51,095 nt of DNA from Planctomycetota bacterium. Lineage in GTDB: Bacteria; Planctomycetota; Phycisphaerae; Phycisphaerales; SM1A02. The notes below the pieces were generated by a model that was not told the DNA's origin, searched no databases, and saw only the letters and a program-made list of their open reading frames with translations. The stretch is taken from positions 1 to 51,095 of the forward strand of contig JADFOJ010000001.1 of NCBI GenBank assembly GCA_022562915.1, read 5' to 3'. How positions within the stretch are numbered: the stretch's first letter is position 1; each line of letters starts with the position of its first letter. The position numbers and the translations under genes are program-made. Shown one piece after another: positions 23,752 to 33,213 of this stretch.

Positions 23752-25125
23752 CCGGTTCGAGCAGACGACCGGCGTCGATGCGCGGCCGCGCGACGAGCCG
23801 AAGTGGTTGTCGAGCGGCCGGCCCACACTGCCTGGCAGCAGACCGCCCGAAGGCGTCAGCACGGCTGCTCCAAGTAGAATGCCGGAATGCAGATCCATCG
23901 CCTCATCTGGCCGACCGACCGTGTCGACCACATTGCGACGCACGGCGTCAAACTCGCTCCTGCGTCGAGCCAGATCGCCAAGAATCTGCGATACGTGCTT
24001 CGTTGCCTTGCTGACCCCGTCATCCTCGTTTGGTCCGGTCTTGCTCACCTTCCACACGTCGTGCTGGATGAACGCCTCCGCGGGCTCGCCGTTGATTCGG
24101 AAGGAACTCGGATCGACGTCGTTCAGGCCGAAGAACTGCGTCGTTCCATCCGGCTTGAATGCCGCGTCAAAATACGCATGCGCGCTGAATTCGGGGACCC
24201 CGCCCGCGTCGTGACAGCTGTACTGCCATGCCGCCATCCGTGCCGGCAGGACCGGCGGATCACCCGCCTCGCCCGTAAACTGTAAAGCCATGACCTGGAT
24301 CTCGAGAAGCGCCGCCACGAGTTCACTCTCAATTTCATCCGGCTCAACGATCAAGTCGATCAGGAAATCAAAACCGGGAGCGGCGGGCGAACCGTTGCCC
24401 GCGTCAGGCGATGCGCCGGGCTCCGAGAGGCCGCAGGCGGCACAGCCCACGATGAAACCGGTTTCGAAACCTTGTACTGCGCCGCACAGGTACATCTCGG
24501 CCGTGAGCAGGACCGAGTACAGGCAGGGGAGGGCAACGCCCAGTCCATCAGCCACGTCTGAGGTCACCCGAAGAAGCTGCGCAAGCCCGGACAACGGAAG
24601 ACCGTGCTGAACGGTAAGGCGATGGGCGGCGTTCGCGGCTTCGCAAAGATGCGTACTGATGACGTGCATCTTGCCGCCCGACTCGCAAAAGGTAACCTGG
24701 TTGCCCGCCACACCGGGTATATTCGTGATCGCGCCGCCGACGGAGAAAGGTACCACACTCGCCGCGGGATCGTCGATGATGAGGACACCGATCACGTTGG
24801 CCAGGAGGTCTTCAACCTCGGGAATCACCTGGTCGCCGAAGACGTCCTTCGCATCATCGAGGGCGCGCACCAACTCGTTGAGCAAGTCGCTGATGGAAGG
24901 TGGATCGCCTGCGGGGATGCTCAATTCGCACGTGTCGATGTCCCCGCAAAAGAGAATGTCTATGGTGCCGGAAGGCAACGCATCGGAACCGGAGGAGCCT
25001 CGAAGCTGTTGCCGAACGATCGATTGCGTCATGCCGTCAGAGGCAGACTGGGCGAGAAGGACCCCGATGAGGATCCGAATGCCACCGCGAAGGTCAGAAC
25101 GAACATTCGTCCTGACAGGTCCCAA
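23713..25125 (-). CDS. Hypothetical secreted protein, signal peptide apparently out of frame
   Basis: 470 codons with base composition less GC-rich than the neighbours. No known domain seen; several Cys and the segment FCGDIDTCELSIPAGDPPSI are notable. In this frame the only early start is a weak TTG at 25125 with no ribosome site. In another frame an ATG at 25148 follows AAAGGAG at ideal spacing and reads MRSEPTGHWDLSGRMFVLTF then AVAF before hitting a stop. Joined to LIGVLLAQSASDG of the long frame it would make a normal signal peptide. A one-base change around 25070-25090 therefore likely disrupts the gene or is a sequence error. The C-terminus overlaps the six-repeat gene tail to tail by 39 bases. 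Confidence 0.6.
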   Translation of the reverse strand: MGPVRTNVRSDLRGGIRILIGVLLAQSASDGMTQSIVRQQLRGSSGSDALPSGTIDILFCGDIDTCELSIPAGDPPSISDLLNELVRALDDAKDVFGDQVIPEVEDLLANVIGVLIIDDPAASVVPFSVGGAITNIPGVAGNQVTFCESGGKMHVISTHLCEAANAAHRLTVQHGLPLSGLAQLLRVTSDVADGLGVALPCLYSVLLTAEMYLCGAVQGFETGFIVGCAACGLSEPGASPDAGNGSPAAPGFDFLIDLIVEPDEIESELVAALLEIQVMALQFTGEAGDPPVLPARMAAWQYSCHDAGGVPEFSAHAYFDAAFKPDGTTQFFGLNDVDPSSFRINGEPAEAFIQHDVWKVSKTGPNEDDGVSKATKHVSQILGDLARRRSEFDAVRRNVVDTVGRPDEAMDLHSGILLGAAVLTPSGGLLPGSVGRPLDNHFGSSRGRASTPVVCSNRSRAEVLVEQPGQ

Positions 25126-25202
25126 TGCCCGGTCGGTTCAGATCGCATTGCAATCTCCTTTGTCTGCTGAAGTAACCCGAACTCGTCGAACGTACGGTTC
25201 CC

Positions 25203-25257
25203 GCACTCTCTTCGCAGTGCGTATTGGCGAATAAACGGGGACGGACTCCTTTTATTC
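25203..25257 (-). terminator. Two hairpins after the caspase-like gene
   Basis: GCACT-N8-AGTGC (25203-25220) and GAATAAA-N15-TTTATTC with inner GGGAC/GGACT partial pairing (25229-25257). They lie 33 bases beyond the stop of the caspase-like gene on its strand and before the ribosome site of the next gene, where a terminator is expected. No long T-run follows. Confidence 0.35.
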
Positions 25258-25289
25258 AGCAGGCTCAGCAGGTCGAGGATTCCGATTGG

Positions 25290-27620
25290 TCACGGGCACG
25301 CGCCCCAGTTCGCCAGCAGGCCGAGGAAGTCGATGATGCCGACGCCGCCGCCGTCGAAATCGCAGATCGCGTTGACCTGGCCCCACTGACCGAGCAGCGC
25401 CAGGAAGTCGGTGATGCCGACCTGGCCGTCCGGCGCGGGCTCGCAGTCCCACGGGCAGGGGACGAAGATCGCGCGGAACTGGAGGATCTCGATCGAGGTG
25501 TTGGCATTGAGGCCCCACGACGAGTGCGCTTCGAGGATAAGCGTGTCGGCGGGACCGATGTCGGCGGGCATCTGGAGCACGGAGATCAGGGGCGTGTCCG
25601 GCGTCAGCGTAACGGTACCCAAGGGCTGCGGCGTCAGGCCGCTGGCGTCCATGGAGACCAGGTTCAGCTCCACCAGCTCCAGCGGCACCGGTGACACGCG
25701 GTAGAAGAGGTCAACCGAAACGTCGAAACCGGTTCCGCCGGCGGCATCGGATCGCGTGATGGTGCGAATGATCAGCTCGCTCTCGTCACCGGACGCGTGG
25801 CGGCTCGATTCGGAGATCGGCGCGCGCTCGCCGAGCCCGCCGTCGAGCGAGGCCCCCGGCGTCCAGCGCTGCCTGATCGGCTTCAGTCCGGACTTGAAGT
25901 ACCCGAAGTGGACGTACTGCCCCGGCAGGATCGGATCATTCGGGTCCTCCCAGGAGACGGTCGTCTCGTCCTCGGCCGCATCGAAGACGGCCGACTCGCC
26001 CGCCACCGCCCAGCGATCGCCGATGTTGTCGTCGGCGGTGGAGCGCCAGGCGTGCTGGATGCCGCCGGTGACGTCGCCCTTGAAGACGATGTGGAAATCA
26101 GTCTTGGTCGCGCCGGTGTTATTGCAGACGTTGACGTTCAGCCCCGAAGCGCTCAGGCCCACCACGCGCTTCTGCGGGTTGGCTCGCGTGCCGTTGTATT
26201 TCTGGTCATTGCCGGGCCACTGCCACGACGGATTCTGGGCGATGACCCAGTCGTGCGCCTCGCACTCGTCGATGAAGTCATCGTCGTTCTTGTCGGCGCT
26301 GGGAATCGCGTTGACGTCGGAGTTGAGGCACTCCGAGAACGCCATGCCGTAGAGGCCGCCGCTGATCGCATCTCCGGTGTCCTGGTCCACCCAGTTGTCC
26401 GACCACACCGCGCCGGCGGCGTCCGTGGCCGTGATGACGCTGCTGCCGGCGGGAAAATCCCAGTTGTGCGGATCGAGCATGCCCCCGGAGTGACAGGCGT
26501 GGATGAGCAGGCAGATGGGCGTCCCTTTCTTGGCGAGGCGCTTCATCTCGGTGGCGAGTTCGGCTTTGGTGAAGTGCCCGTCCTTGGTCATGAGCTTGCC
26601 ACCGGCGTCACCGTGGGCGGTCAGGCGCACGTAGATCTTGTCGCAGGGCTTGCCGGAGTCTTCGATCTTCCGGCACAGCTCGGTGATGGCGTCCTTCAGG
26701 TCCTGCTTGGTGCCGGGCATTTGGCCCCGGTCGCCCTTGGTGACCGTGTTGTCCTCCGGCACGTCGTAGTGATCCTTCAGGTCCTTCTTGAAGCGGTTCA
26801 GGTTGGCCTCGAAGTTCGAGCCGGACGAGCCGCGCCACACCAGCGCCCAGATGTTGTTGGGCTCCGGCACCGTCTTGGCCGGAGGAACGGCCGTGATGTC
26901 ACCGGGCGAGGTCGCGGGTCCCTCGATCAGTCCCTCGGGGTTGGTGGGGGACCCAAGGCTGTTCGTGACGCGCTCGTCCACCGTCTCGAAGAAGCCCTCC
27001 GACGTCTTGTCGGGAAGGACGACGATCGGCCACCACCGGTAGGGCTGGACCAGGATGCCTTTGCCCTTGGTCGGGTTGGGGTGCGTGGCATCGATCAGCA
27101 CGAACCGCGTGTCGTGGGCGAAGGCAGCCGGGTTGCCGTCGTTGATCCAGAACAGGTATGACGGCGGTCCGACGAGCATGCCCGGGTCCGCCCCGGGGTC
27201 GAGCGGCGTGTTGCCCGGATCGACGCGGCTGCCCGGCGGCAGCAGCCCCTCGCGGCCCGGGCCGAAGCCATAGTCGCGAAACGGCGACCACACGTTGGCA
27301 TCGATCAGGTTGATGGGAACGCCGCTCAGGTCGCTCAGCAGGATGGCGGCCGCCTCGGCGCGGGTGAGCAGCGGCCCCGCGCAGATCCCGCAGAGCTTGG
27401 AGGCCTGGTCCGCGCAGATGCCGTCCCACGCGGCGTCGCAGCAGAACGGGTCGATCCCGCAGATCAGCGTGCAGCAGCGCAGGTCGTCGCAGCCGGGGGT
27501 CCGCCCCCCCTGGCAGCAGTCGCCGTTGCCCGGGCCGCACGGGCCGGCGAACGCGGTCGTGGTCAACGCGGCGACGGCGAACACCGCTGCCACGACGGTG
27601 CGATCGATGCGGAAAGGCAT
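25290..27620 (-). CDS. Secreted caspase-like (clan CD) peptidase with Cys-rich head and dockerin-type tail
   Basis: 776 residues. Signal peptide 1-26; then a Cys-rich module (28-80) of the CGPGNGDCCQGG...CCTLICGIDPFCCDAAWDGIC type known from planctomycete exported proteins. A peptidase domain (~255-480) shows the clan CD dyad: His336 in VRLTAHGDAGG and Cys376 in LLIHACHSGGML, each after a hydrophobic strand, as in legumain and caspases. A beta-rich region follows, then two calcium-loop repeats (APDGQVGITDFLALLGQWG, FDGGGVGIIDFLGLLANWG) at ~726-776. It probably cleaves proteins outside the cell; specificity unknown. The ATG follows GAAGGGGGCAAGC. Alone on its strand between two likely terminated units. 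Confidence 0.83.
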   Translation of the reverse strand: MPFRIDRTVVAAVFAVAALTTTAFAGPCGPGNGDCCQGGRTPGCDDLRCCTLICGIDPFCCDAAWDGICADQASKLCGICAGPLLTRAEAAAILLSDLSGVPINLIDANVWSPFRDYGFGPGREGLLPPGSRVDPGNTPLDPGADPGMLVGPPSYLFWINDGNPAAFAHDTRFVLIDATHPNPTKGKGILVQPYRWWPIVVLPDKTSEGFFETVDERVTNSLGSPTNPEGLIEGPATSPGDITAVPPAKTVPEPNNIWALVWRGSSGSNFEANLNRFKKDLKDHYDVPEDNTVTKGDRGQMPGTKQDLKDAITELCRKIEDSGKPCDKIYVRLTAHGDAGGKLMTKDGHFTKAELATEMKRLAKKGTPICLLIHACHSGGMLDPHNWDFPAGSSVITATDAAGAVWSDNWVDQDTGDAISGGLYGMAFSECLNSDVNAIPSADKNDDDFIDECEAHDWVIAQNPSWQWPGNDQKYNGTRANPQKRVVGLSASGLNVNVCNNTGATKTDFHIVFKGDVTGGIQHAWRSTADDNIGDRWAVAGESAVFDAAEDETTVSWEDPNDPILPGQYVHFGYFKSGLKPIRQRWTPGASLDGGLGERAPISESSRHASGDESELIIRTITRSDAAGGTGFDVSVDLFYRVSPVPLELVELNLVSMDASGLTPQPLGTVTLTPDTPLISVLQMPADIGPADTLILEAHSSWGLNANTSIEILQFRAIFVPCPWDCEPAPDGQVGITDFLALLGQWGQVNAICDFDGGGVGIIDFLGLLANWGACP

Positions 27621-27815
27621 GCTTGCCCCCTTCCCTTCTGTGCAAGAGCCATCCTTGCCCCGGTGCCGACTTTATGCCACAGAATGGACCGGAAGTCAAG
27701 GTTGAAGATGGGAAATCCGGTTACCGACTTCGTTATCCTTTAGGCCGCAGCGGCGACCGCGTCAGGGCTTTCCATCCCCGGCTCCGTCATCGAGCGCCGG
27801 AACCGGACCAGCCTG

Positions 27816-29171
27816 TCAGCGGGCCTGGATGGGCACCCTGTTCTTCAGTTCCTCGAACCAGTTCAAGACGAACACGGGCTGGTCCGGCCGGCCGTCGTCG
27901 TCCTTCGGTTCGAGCCAGCAGAAACGTTGGCCGTCCGCGGAGACGTTGAACCGGCTCCAACGACGACTGTCGTCCAGTGAGAACAGCAGTTCCGGCAGGC
28001 TGGGTGTGAGCGCATTATCCTTGACCGCGTACGCGACGGAGTGCATCTCGTCTACGGAGGCATAGAACAATCGATCCTTCACGGGGGACCACTGGACCGT
28101 GAATCCGCCCTCGGTTGACACCTGCACGGGGGCGCTGCTGCCGGACACCTGCCGGACATGGATCTCGGCGCGCCCCGAATCGACCGAGCTGTACGCGAGC
28201 CACCGACCGTCGGGCGAGAACGTCGCGCCCCACTCCCAGACCGGCCGGTTCGCGAGAACCTCGCGCTCTCCGACCACCCCGGTCTCGTCCAGGTGCAGGA
28301 TGTACAGATCGCCCTCGGACTCCGGGTGAACCTCCATGTAGACCAGCAAGCTTCCGTCCGGCGAGATGCCGTTGGGAATATGCGGGTACTCGCTCGTGGT
28401 CAGGCGCTGCGGCGTGCCCGTGAAGTCGGCGTGGACCCGGAAGAGGTTGGGAACGTCATGCTCGTTATCGCGATCCGAACCGAACACGATCCACCGTTCA
28501 TCCGGACTCCACACCGGCTGTTCGTCGTCGGCCGGGTCGAAGGTCAACGGTCGAAGGATGTCGCGCTGCCGTTCCAGGATCCAGATGTCGGTGCGCCGGT
28601 CGACGGTCTTGCCCCTTGCCTGTTCCGGGCTGATGTAGCCGGCGGTGCCCAGGATCACGGAGGCATTGGTCGGGCTGGTCACGGCGACGACGGTCGGCGA
28701 GGTCACCAGGCCGCTGGCGGTGGTCACTTCCTCGTGCAGCGCCTTGGCGAGCCCGAAATCGAGGGCCTTCGCGGTGCCGTCAGCGGTGATCTTGATGTTG
28801 GCCGGCTTGAGGTCACGATGGATAACGCCCTTGGCGTGGGCCGCCTCCATGGCCTCGGCGATCTGCCGGGCGATCGGCAGCGCGTCGTCCACGGGCACCG
28901 GGCCGCGCATCAGGATGTCGGCGAGGTCCTCGCCCTCGATGTACTCGAGGACCAGGTAGCGCACGCCGTCGACTTCCTCCAGGCCGTAGACCGCGGCCAC
29001 GTTGGCGTGGTGCAGCGTGGCGAGCAGCTTTGCCTCGCGCTCGAAGCGGCCGAGCCGCTCCGGGTCCCTTGCCACGTCCTCGGGCAACACCTTGATGGCG
29101 ACGTCGCCCGTGGGGTTGGGCGTCGCTCCACGGGCGAGCGAGCTCGACCGTGCCACCCAAAAGCGTCTCAC
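27816..29171 (-). pseudogene. Broken Ser/Thr kinase with propeller domain (internal deletion, 5' end replaced)
   Basis: Kinase pieces present: VAIKVLPEDVARDPERLGRF, YLVLEYIEGEDLADIL, VIHRDLKPANIKI, DFGLAKAL, GTAGYISPEQARG, VDRRTDIW. After RTDIW the sequence jumps to ILERQRDILRPLTFDPADDEQPVWSPDERW, a TolB/PD40 blade, and continues as propeller to the end (VLNWFEELKNR). The C-lobe beyond that point, the membrane segment and the first blades are missing; 'DIW' could occur on both sides, suggesting a deletion between short matches. The glycine-rich loop is also gone: everything before VAIK is translated palindromic repeat (29106-29158). The remaining frame is open, and its GTG overlaps the phosphofructokinase stop, so a non-functional product may still be made. 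Confidence 0.75.
29106..29158. repeat. Palindromic element, partial, replacing the start of a kinase gene
   Basis: Has the 9-bp stem CGCCCGTGG/CCACGGGCG and the right end CTCGACCGTGCCACC of the family. On the minus strand it abuts the GDVAIK codons of the kinase remnant exactly where strands beta-1 and beta-2 with the glycine loop should be. The other boundary falls a few bases before the phosphofructokinase stop. Confidence 0.8.
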
Positions 29172-30364
29172 GCCTCGCTGGTCATGATGAACAGCGGCCG
29201 ACCGGTCAGTGTCTTGTACTCCGGCCGCAGTCGCTCGGCGCTGTAGTAGCTGGCCAGGTCGATGACGTTCTTGTGGCCGGTCACGCGTTCGATGGGCACG
29301 CTGTCGTACACGCCGTTGTGTACGCTGACGAGGCGGCCGGTCGTGTCCGACAGGATGAGGTCCATCGCGACGTTGCCGAAGGCCATCGGCACGATCGAGT
29401 CCACCGCATCCGGGTCGCCGCAGCGCACGAGATACCCCAGTCGCTGGTTCAGGACGTTGACCCGCCGGCCGTTGTTGAACCTGGGCGAGAGCTCCTTGAG
29501 CCGTGAAGCCACCCGGTCGCCGACACCACCGAGCCGCCGGTGGCCGTACTGATCCATCTCGTGGCTCTCGAACGTCATGTCGTCTTCCTGCATGCGGGCG
29601 CCTTCGGAGACGAGCACGACCGAATAATTGCTGGGGTTACTCGCCCGGTCCTGCGAAAGCAGCTCGGCCAGCAACTCTATATGGAAGGGGTGCTCCGGGA
29701 TCACGCACCGGTCCGCCGCCCCCGCCATCGCCGGCAGCAGCGCGGTATACCCCGCGTACCGGCCGAAGACCTCGATCACGAGGAAGCGCTCGTGAGAGCC
29801 CGCGGTCGTCCGGAGCCGATTGGTCAGCTCGATCGTCCGCGTCACGCATGTGCTGAACCCGATGCAGTAATCCGTACCGGGCACGTCGTTGTCCATGGTC
29901 TTGGGGATGGCGACGACCTTGACGCCCTCCTCGTGCAGACGAAGGGCGTAGCTCAGCGTGTCATCGCCGCCGATGGGCACCAGGAAATCGATGTCCAGGA
30001 CGCGGAGGTTCTCCAGCACCGTGCTCGTCACGTCGTTGAGATCCCGGTCGTGCTCGTTCCGAAGGTGCGGCGGCACGATGGCCCTGGGCAGGTGACTCGG
30101 CCGCGTCCGCGACGTGTGCAGAAAGGTTCCCCCGGTGCGGCCGGCGCGGTTGACGATGTCCTCGGTCAACACCAGCACGTGCTGCGAGTTGTCGGCAACC
30201 GTGTCGGGCACCATGTCGATGAGCCCGGCCCAGCCCCGGCGAATCCCCAGTACGCGGTATCCCTCGCGCAGTGCCCTGACCGTAATCGCGCGAATCGCCG
30301 GGTTCAGCCCCGGCACGTCACCGCCGCCGGTGAGAATCCCGATCGTTCCCTTGGCTCCTGTCAT
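29168..30364 (-). CDS. 6-phosphofructokinase, probably PPi-dependent
   Basis: 398 residues from ATG 30364 (a GTG two codons earlier is possible). It phosphorylates fructose 6-phosphate at C1. Family blocks: ILTGGGDVPGLNPAIR, GWAGL, TGGTFLHTSR, PIGGDDTLSYA, IPKTMDNDVPGTDYCIGF, EVFGRYAGYTAL and LGYLVRCGDPDAVD. Two residues indicate phosphate donor: Asp in GGDD (residue 135), where ATP enzymes have Gly, and Lys in PKTMDND, where ATP enzymes have Gly. Both match PPi-dependent enzymes, so a reversible, PPi-using glycolytic step is likely. Downstream lies a palindromic element and the broken kinase. Confidence 0.88.
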   Translation of the reverse strand: MTGAKGTIGILTGGGDVPGLNPAIRAITVRALREGYRVLGIRRGWAGLIDMVPDTVADNSQHVLVLTEDIVNRAGRTGGTFLHTSRTRPSHLPRAIVPPHLRNEHDRDLNDVTSTVLENLRVLDIDFLVPIGGDDTLSYALRLHEEGVKVVAIPKTMDNDVPGTDYCIGFSTCVTRTIELTNRLRTTAGSHERFLVIEVFGRYAGYTALLPAMAGAADRCVIPEHPFHIELLAELLSQDRASNPSNYSVVLVSEGARMQEDDMTFESHEMDQYGHRRLGGVGDRVASRLKELSPRFNNGRRVNVLNQRLGYLVRCGDPDAVDSIVPMAFGNVAMDLILSDTTGRLVSVHNGVYDSVPIERVTGHKNVIDLASYYSAERLRPEYKTLTGRPLFIMTSEA

Positions 30365-30425
30365 GCTCACAACGGCGGCAGTCTACCGGACTGTCGTGAT
30401 CGATGCGTGCGCCGACGCTGCACCG

Positions 30426-30845
30426 CTAGAACGGGCTGGCCCAACTGTAGGCGACCGACAATCGGACATCAGAGCCGCCGACTCTCACCGTCACGGGTCC
30501 ATTCTTGTCTTGCAGGGCGTAGCAGTGATAACAATAGATTTCACCGCCGCGAACAAGGTAGCACCATTCGGTCAGTGCGCCCACGGTGTTTGGATCATTC
30601 ACCTGCAGCGCGTCCACCTGGTTCTGGAGCATCTGCGTAACGTTCTGGATTTCTCCCTGTGGGTCCGCGTGCACGGGAAGCAACGAATCCCATTTGTAAC
30701 GGACTGTCCCGGCCGGATCGATCGGGATCGGGTCGATCAGCTTGATCTTCGTCTTGAGGTCGGACTTGACCTGGTCTCGATCGTTCTCCTGAGCGTCCAT
30801 GACGCTGAAGAAGAAGCTCACTTCCGGTCTCACGATGATGCCCAT
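30426..30845 (-). CDS. Hypothetical protein, 139 aa
   Basis: Follows the kinase-SUMF1 gene by 21 bases on the same strand. It has no signal peptide or membrane segment. The sequence (RPEVSFFFSVMDAQENDRDQ, IPIDPAGTVRYKWDSLLPV, EWCYLVRGGEIYCYHCYALQDK) alternates charged and aromatic stretches and has three cysteines close together. Base composition is less GC-rich than adjoining genes. The ATG at 30845 is preceded by GGGAGGTAGAAGTC, a good ribosome site. I do not recognise the family; position suggests it is co-transcribed with, and may be a partner of, the kinase. Confidence 0.65.
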   Translation of the reverse strand: MGIIVRPEVSFFFSVMDAQENDRDQVKSDLKTKIKLIDPIPIDPAGTVRYKWDSLLPVHADPQGEIQNVTQMLQNQVDALQVNDPNTVGALTEWCYLVRGGEIYCYHCYALQDKNGPVTVRVGGSDVRLSVAYSWASPF

Positions 30846-30866
30846 GACTTCTACCTCCCATTGGCA

Positions 30867-33071
30867 CTAGGGACTTGCACTCTTGGCACACCGAAACCCG
30901 TAGGCGGTTCCCCTGACATGCGTGGGATGCATGCGGTAGTCGCTGAGGTTCAGTGCGCCTTCGATTTCCTTGATCCAGTTGTCGCCCTTGATGATCCGCC
31001 ATCCGGGCATTGGATTGATGCCAGCGTCGTCCACGGTGTACGGGATGGACTCCGTCCACTCCGCGACGTTGCCGAGCATGTGGTAGAGACCCGCCGGGCC
31101 CAGGTCGCGATTGCCTTCAGGCAGACGGTCCGCCGGCAGTACTGCGGCCTCGTAGGCGGCGCGGGCGGCGTCCGGGTTCTTCAGGGGTGATTCACCCCGC
31201 TCGGCCCGATTGACGTTGGCCCACTGAAGCACGGCGGTTTTGTCGGAGCCCCACGGGTACACGCGACCGTCCGTGCCGCGTGCCGCCCGTTCCCACTCCA
31301 GGTCCGTCGGCAGCCGCTTGCCCGCCCACGCCGCGAAGGCCTGGGCATCGTCCCAGCTGACACCGACGACGGGCAGGTCGTCCCACCCGGATCGTTCCGT
31401 GCCATCCCAGAGTAGTGGCGGTACGTGGCCGGTCGCTTCGAGGAACGCCCGGTACTGCCCGTTGGTGACCTCGGTGGCGTCGATCCAGAAGGCGTCGAGC
31501 GTCACCCGGCGCCGCTGGAACCCCGTGAAGCCGTCCGCCGGCACCATGCCGACCGTCGTCGAGCCACCGGGGATTGAGACCATCCCGGCGACCACGTCGG
31601 CGGTCGGCCGGATCGGTACGTTCACCTCGTGGACTCCACTCTCTCGCAGGTACAGGGCCGACTCCCCGAAGCCATCGGGCCCGGCGTCGACGACGATGCG
31701 GTAATAGCCCGGGGCAACCGAGACATCCGCCAGCGGCGTCGTGCCAAGCTCTCGCGCGGAACCGACGGTTCGCGATCGCAGGTCGACGGATCGAAGAAGC
31801 ACGCGCGCACCGGGGCTGCCGGCGGTCACCGTCAGCGTCGCGTCGCGATTCATGACGTGCCGCGCGATCAGGACGCCGACCCCGAGCGCGACGACCGCCA
31901 TCGCCGCCACCGCCACCTGGCGGCGGTGCGTGCGCGCGATCCGCTCGAGCCGGCGGAGCATGCTCGGCGGGTGGGCGAGGATCGGCTCGTCGTCAAGGTA
32001 GTGCTGGATGTCCCGGCCGAACTGGCCCGCAGTCTGGTAGCGGCGCGTGCGATCCTTCTCCAGGGCCTTGAGCGTGATCGTCTCCACGTCGCCGCGCAGC
32101 ACTCGCTTGATCGAGCTGGGCCGCGGCGGCATCTGCTCGCGTATGACCCGGGCCGCCTCGTGCAGCGCGACACGCTGTACGTCGTACGGCAACCTGTCAC
32201 ACAGCAGCTCGTACAGGAGCACGCCGAGGCTGTACACGTCGCTGCGGGTGTCCAGCGCGTGCGGGTCCGCCTCGCACTGTTCGGGGCTCATGTACTGAAG
32301 CGTCCCGATCATCTGCCCCACGTCCGTCTGCACCGTGGTCAGCGTGAGGTCCGAGTCGGTGGCGCGGGCCACGCCGAAGTCGATGATCTTCGGCTCGCCG
32401 TCGGCGCCCACGAGAATGTTCCCGGGCTTGAGATCGCGATGGATGATGCCGAGCTGGTTGCCGTGATCCACGGCATCGCAGATCCTGGTGAACAGTGCCA
32501 GCCGCTGCCGAACGTCCAGGTTCTTGTCATTGGCATACTCGATCAGCGGGCGGGCGTTGGGGACGTACTCCATCGCGAAATACGGCACCGGGTCGCCCGG
32601 GATCGACGGGTCCTCGTGCATCCCCGCCTCGTAGATCTGGGCGATGTTGGCGTGCCGCAGGCGGGCCAGAGTCTGGACCTCGTACTCGAAGCGCCGCAGC
32701 GCCGACTTCGACGCCACCCCCACCCTCATCACCTTCAGAGCCACGGTGCGGTGCGGGTGCTCCTGGACCGCCTCGTACACGATGCCCATCCCGCCCATCG
32801 CGATGACCCGGCGGATGTGGTAGTGGCCGATGCGAGTGCCCTCCATGATGGAGGGCTCGCCCGGCCCGGGCAACGGCGCCGTCGGGTCGCCGGTGGGCTT
32901 GCCCATGAACGGGCCGGCCGCCTCGTGCGCCGCCACCAGCGTCAGCACCTCGGACCTGAGAGTCGCGTCAGAACCACACTCGCGGTCTATGAACGCCAGG
33001 CGCTCCTGCAGCGGCAACTTGATCGCCGCGAGGAAGATCTCCTCAACCCGGTTGCCTGCGGCATCGGCCAT
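30867..33071 (-). CDS. Membrane Ser/Thr protein kinase with C-terminal SUMF1 (formylglycine-enzyme-like) domain
   Basis: 734 residues. Kinase domain ~81-355: glycine loop AMGGMGIVYEA (91-101), Lys113 in VALKVM, catalytic HRDLKPGN (211-218), DFG at 231-233, SPEQ and a normal C-lobe (SDVYSLGVLLYELL). A single membrane helix lies at ~386-404 (VAVAAMAVVALGVGVLIA). Outside it a PEGA-like stretch (VTAGSPGARVLL, ~412-490) leads to a SUMF1 domain (~497-734) with FWIDATEVTNGQYRAFL, PVVGVSWDDAQAFAAWAGKRLPTDLEWE, GNVAEWT and a final YGFRCAKS. SUMF1 domains fused to kinases are usually thought to be ligand-binding rather than enzymes. It follows an ECF sigma gene on the same strand 142 bases away, a common planctomycete pairing. 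Confidence 0.9.
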   Translation of the reverse strand: MADAAGNRVEEIFLAAIKLPLQERLAFIDRECGSDATLRSEVLTLVAAHEAAGPFMGKPTGDPTAPLPGPGEPSIMEGTRIGHYHIRRVIAMGGMGIVYEAVQEHPHRTVALKVMRVGVASKSALRRFEYEVQTLARLRHANIAQIYEAGMHEDPSIPGDPVPYFAMEYVPNARPLIEYANDKNLDVRQRLALFTRICDAVDHGNQLGIIHRDLKPGNILVGADGEPKIIDFGVARATDSDLTLTTVQTDVGQMIGTLQYMSPEQCEADPHALDTRSDVYSLGVLLYELLCDRLPYDVQRVALHEAARVIREQMPPRPSSIKRVLRGDVETITLKALEKDRTRRYQTAGQFGRDIQHYLDDEPILAHPPSMLRRLERIARTHRRQVAVAAMAVVALGVGVLIARHVMNRDATLTVTAGSPGARVLLRSVDLRSRTVGSARELGTTPLADVSVAPGYYRIVVDAGPDGFGESALYLRESGVHEVNVPIRPTADVVAGMVSIPGGSTTVGMVPADGFTGFQRRRVTLDAFWIDATEVTNGQYRAFLEATGHVPPLLWDGTERSGWDDLPVVGVSWDDAQAFAAWAGKRLPTDLEWERAARGTDGRVYPWGSDKTAVLQWANVNRAERGESPLKNPDAARAAYEAAVLPADRLPEGNRDLGPAGLYHMLGNVAEWTESIPYTVDDAGINPMPGWRIIKGDNWIKEIEGALNLSDYRMHPTHVRGTAYGFRCAKSASP

Positions 33072-33213
33072 AGGAGATTCCCACCTGCTTCACAGCCGGA
33101 CACCCCGACGGGCCCTACCCGCAGACCCCCGACCCCCCCTGTCACCGAAGGGTCCACCGGGCAGGGCTCCGGATACTCATGCGACGAAACCCGCTCGAAC
33201 ACCTGAAGAATCT

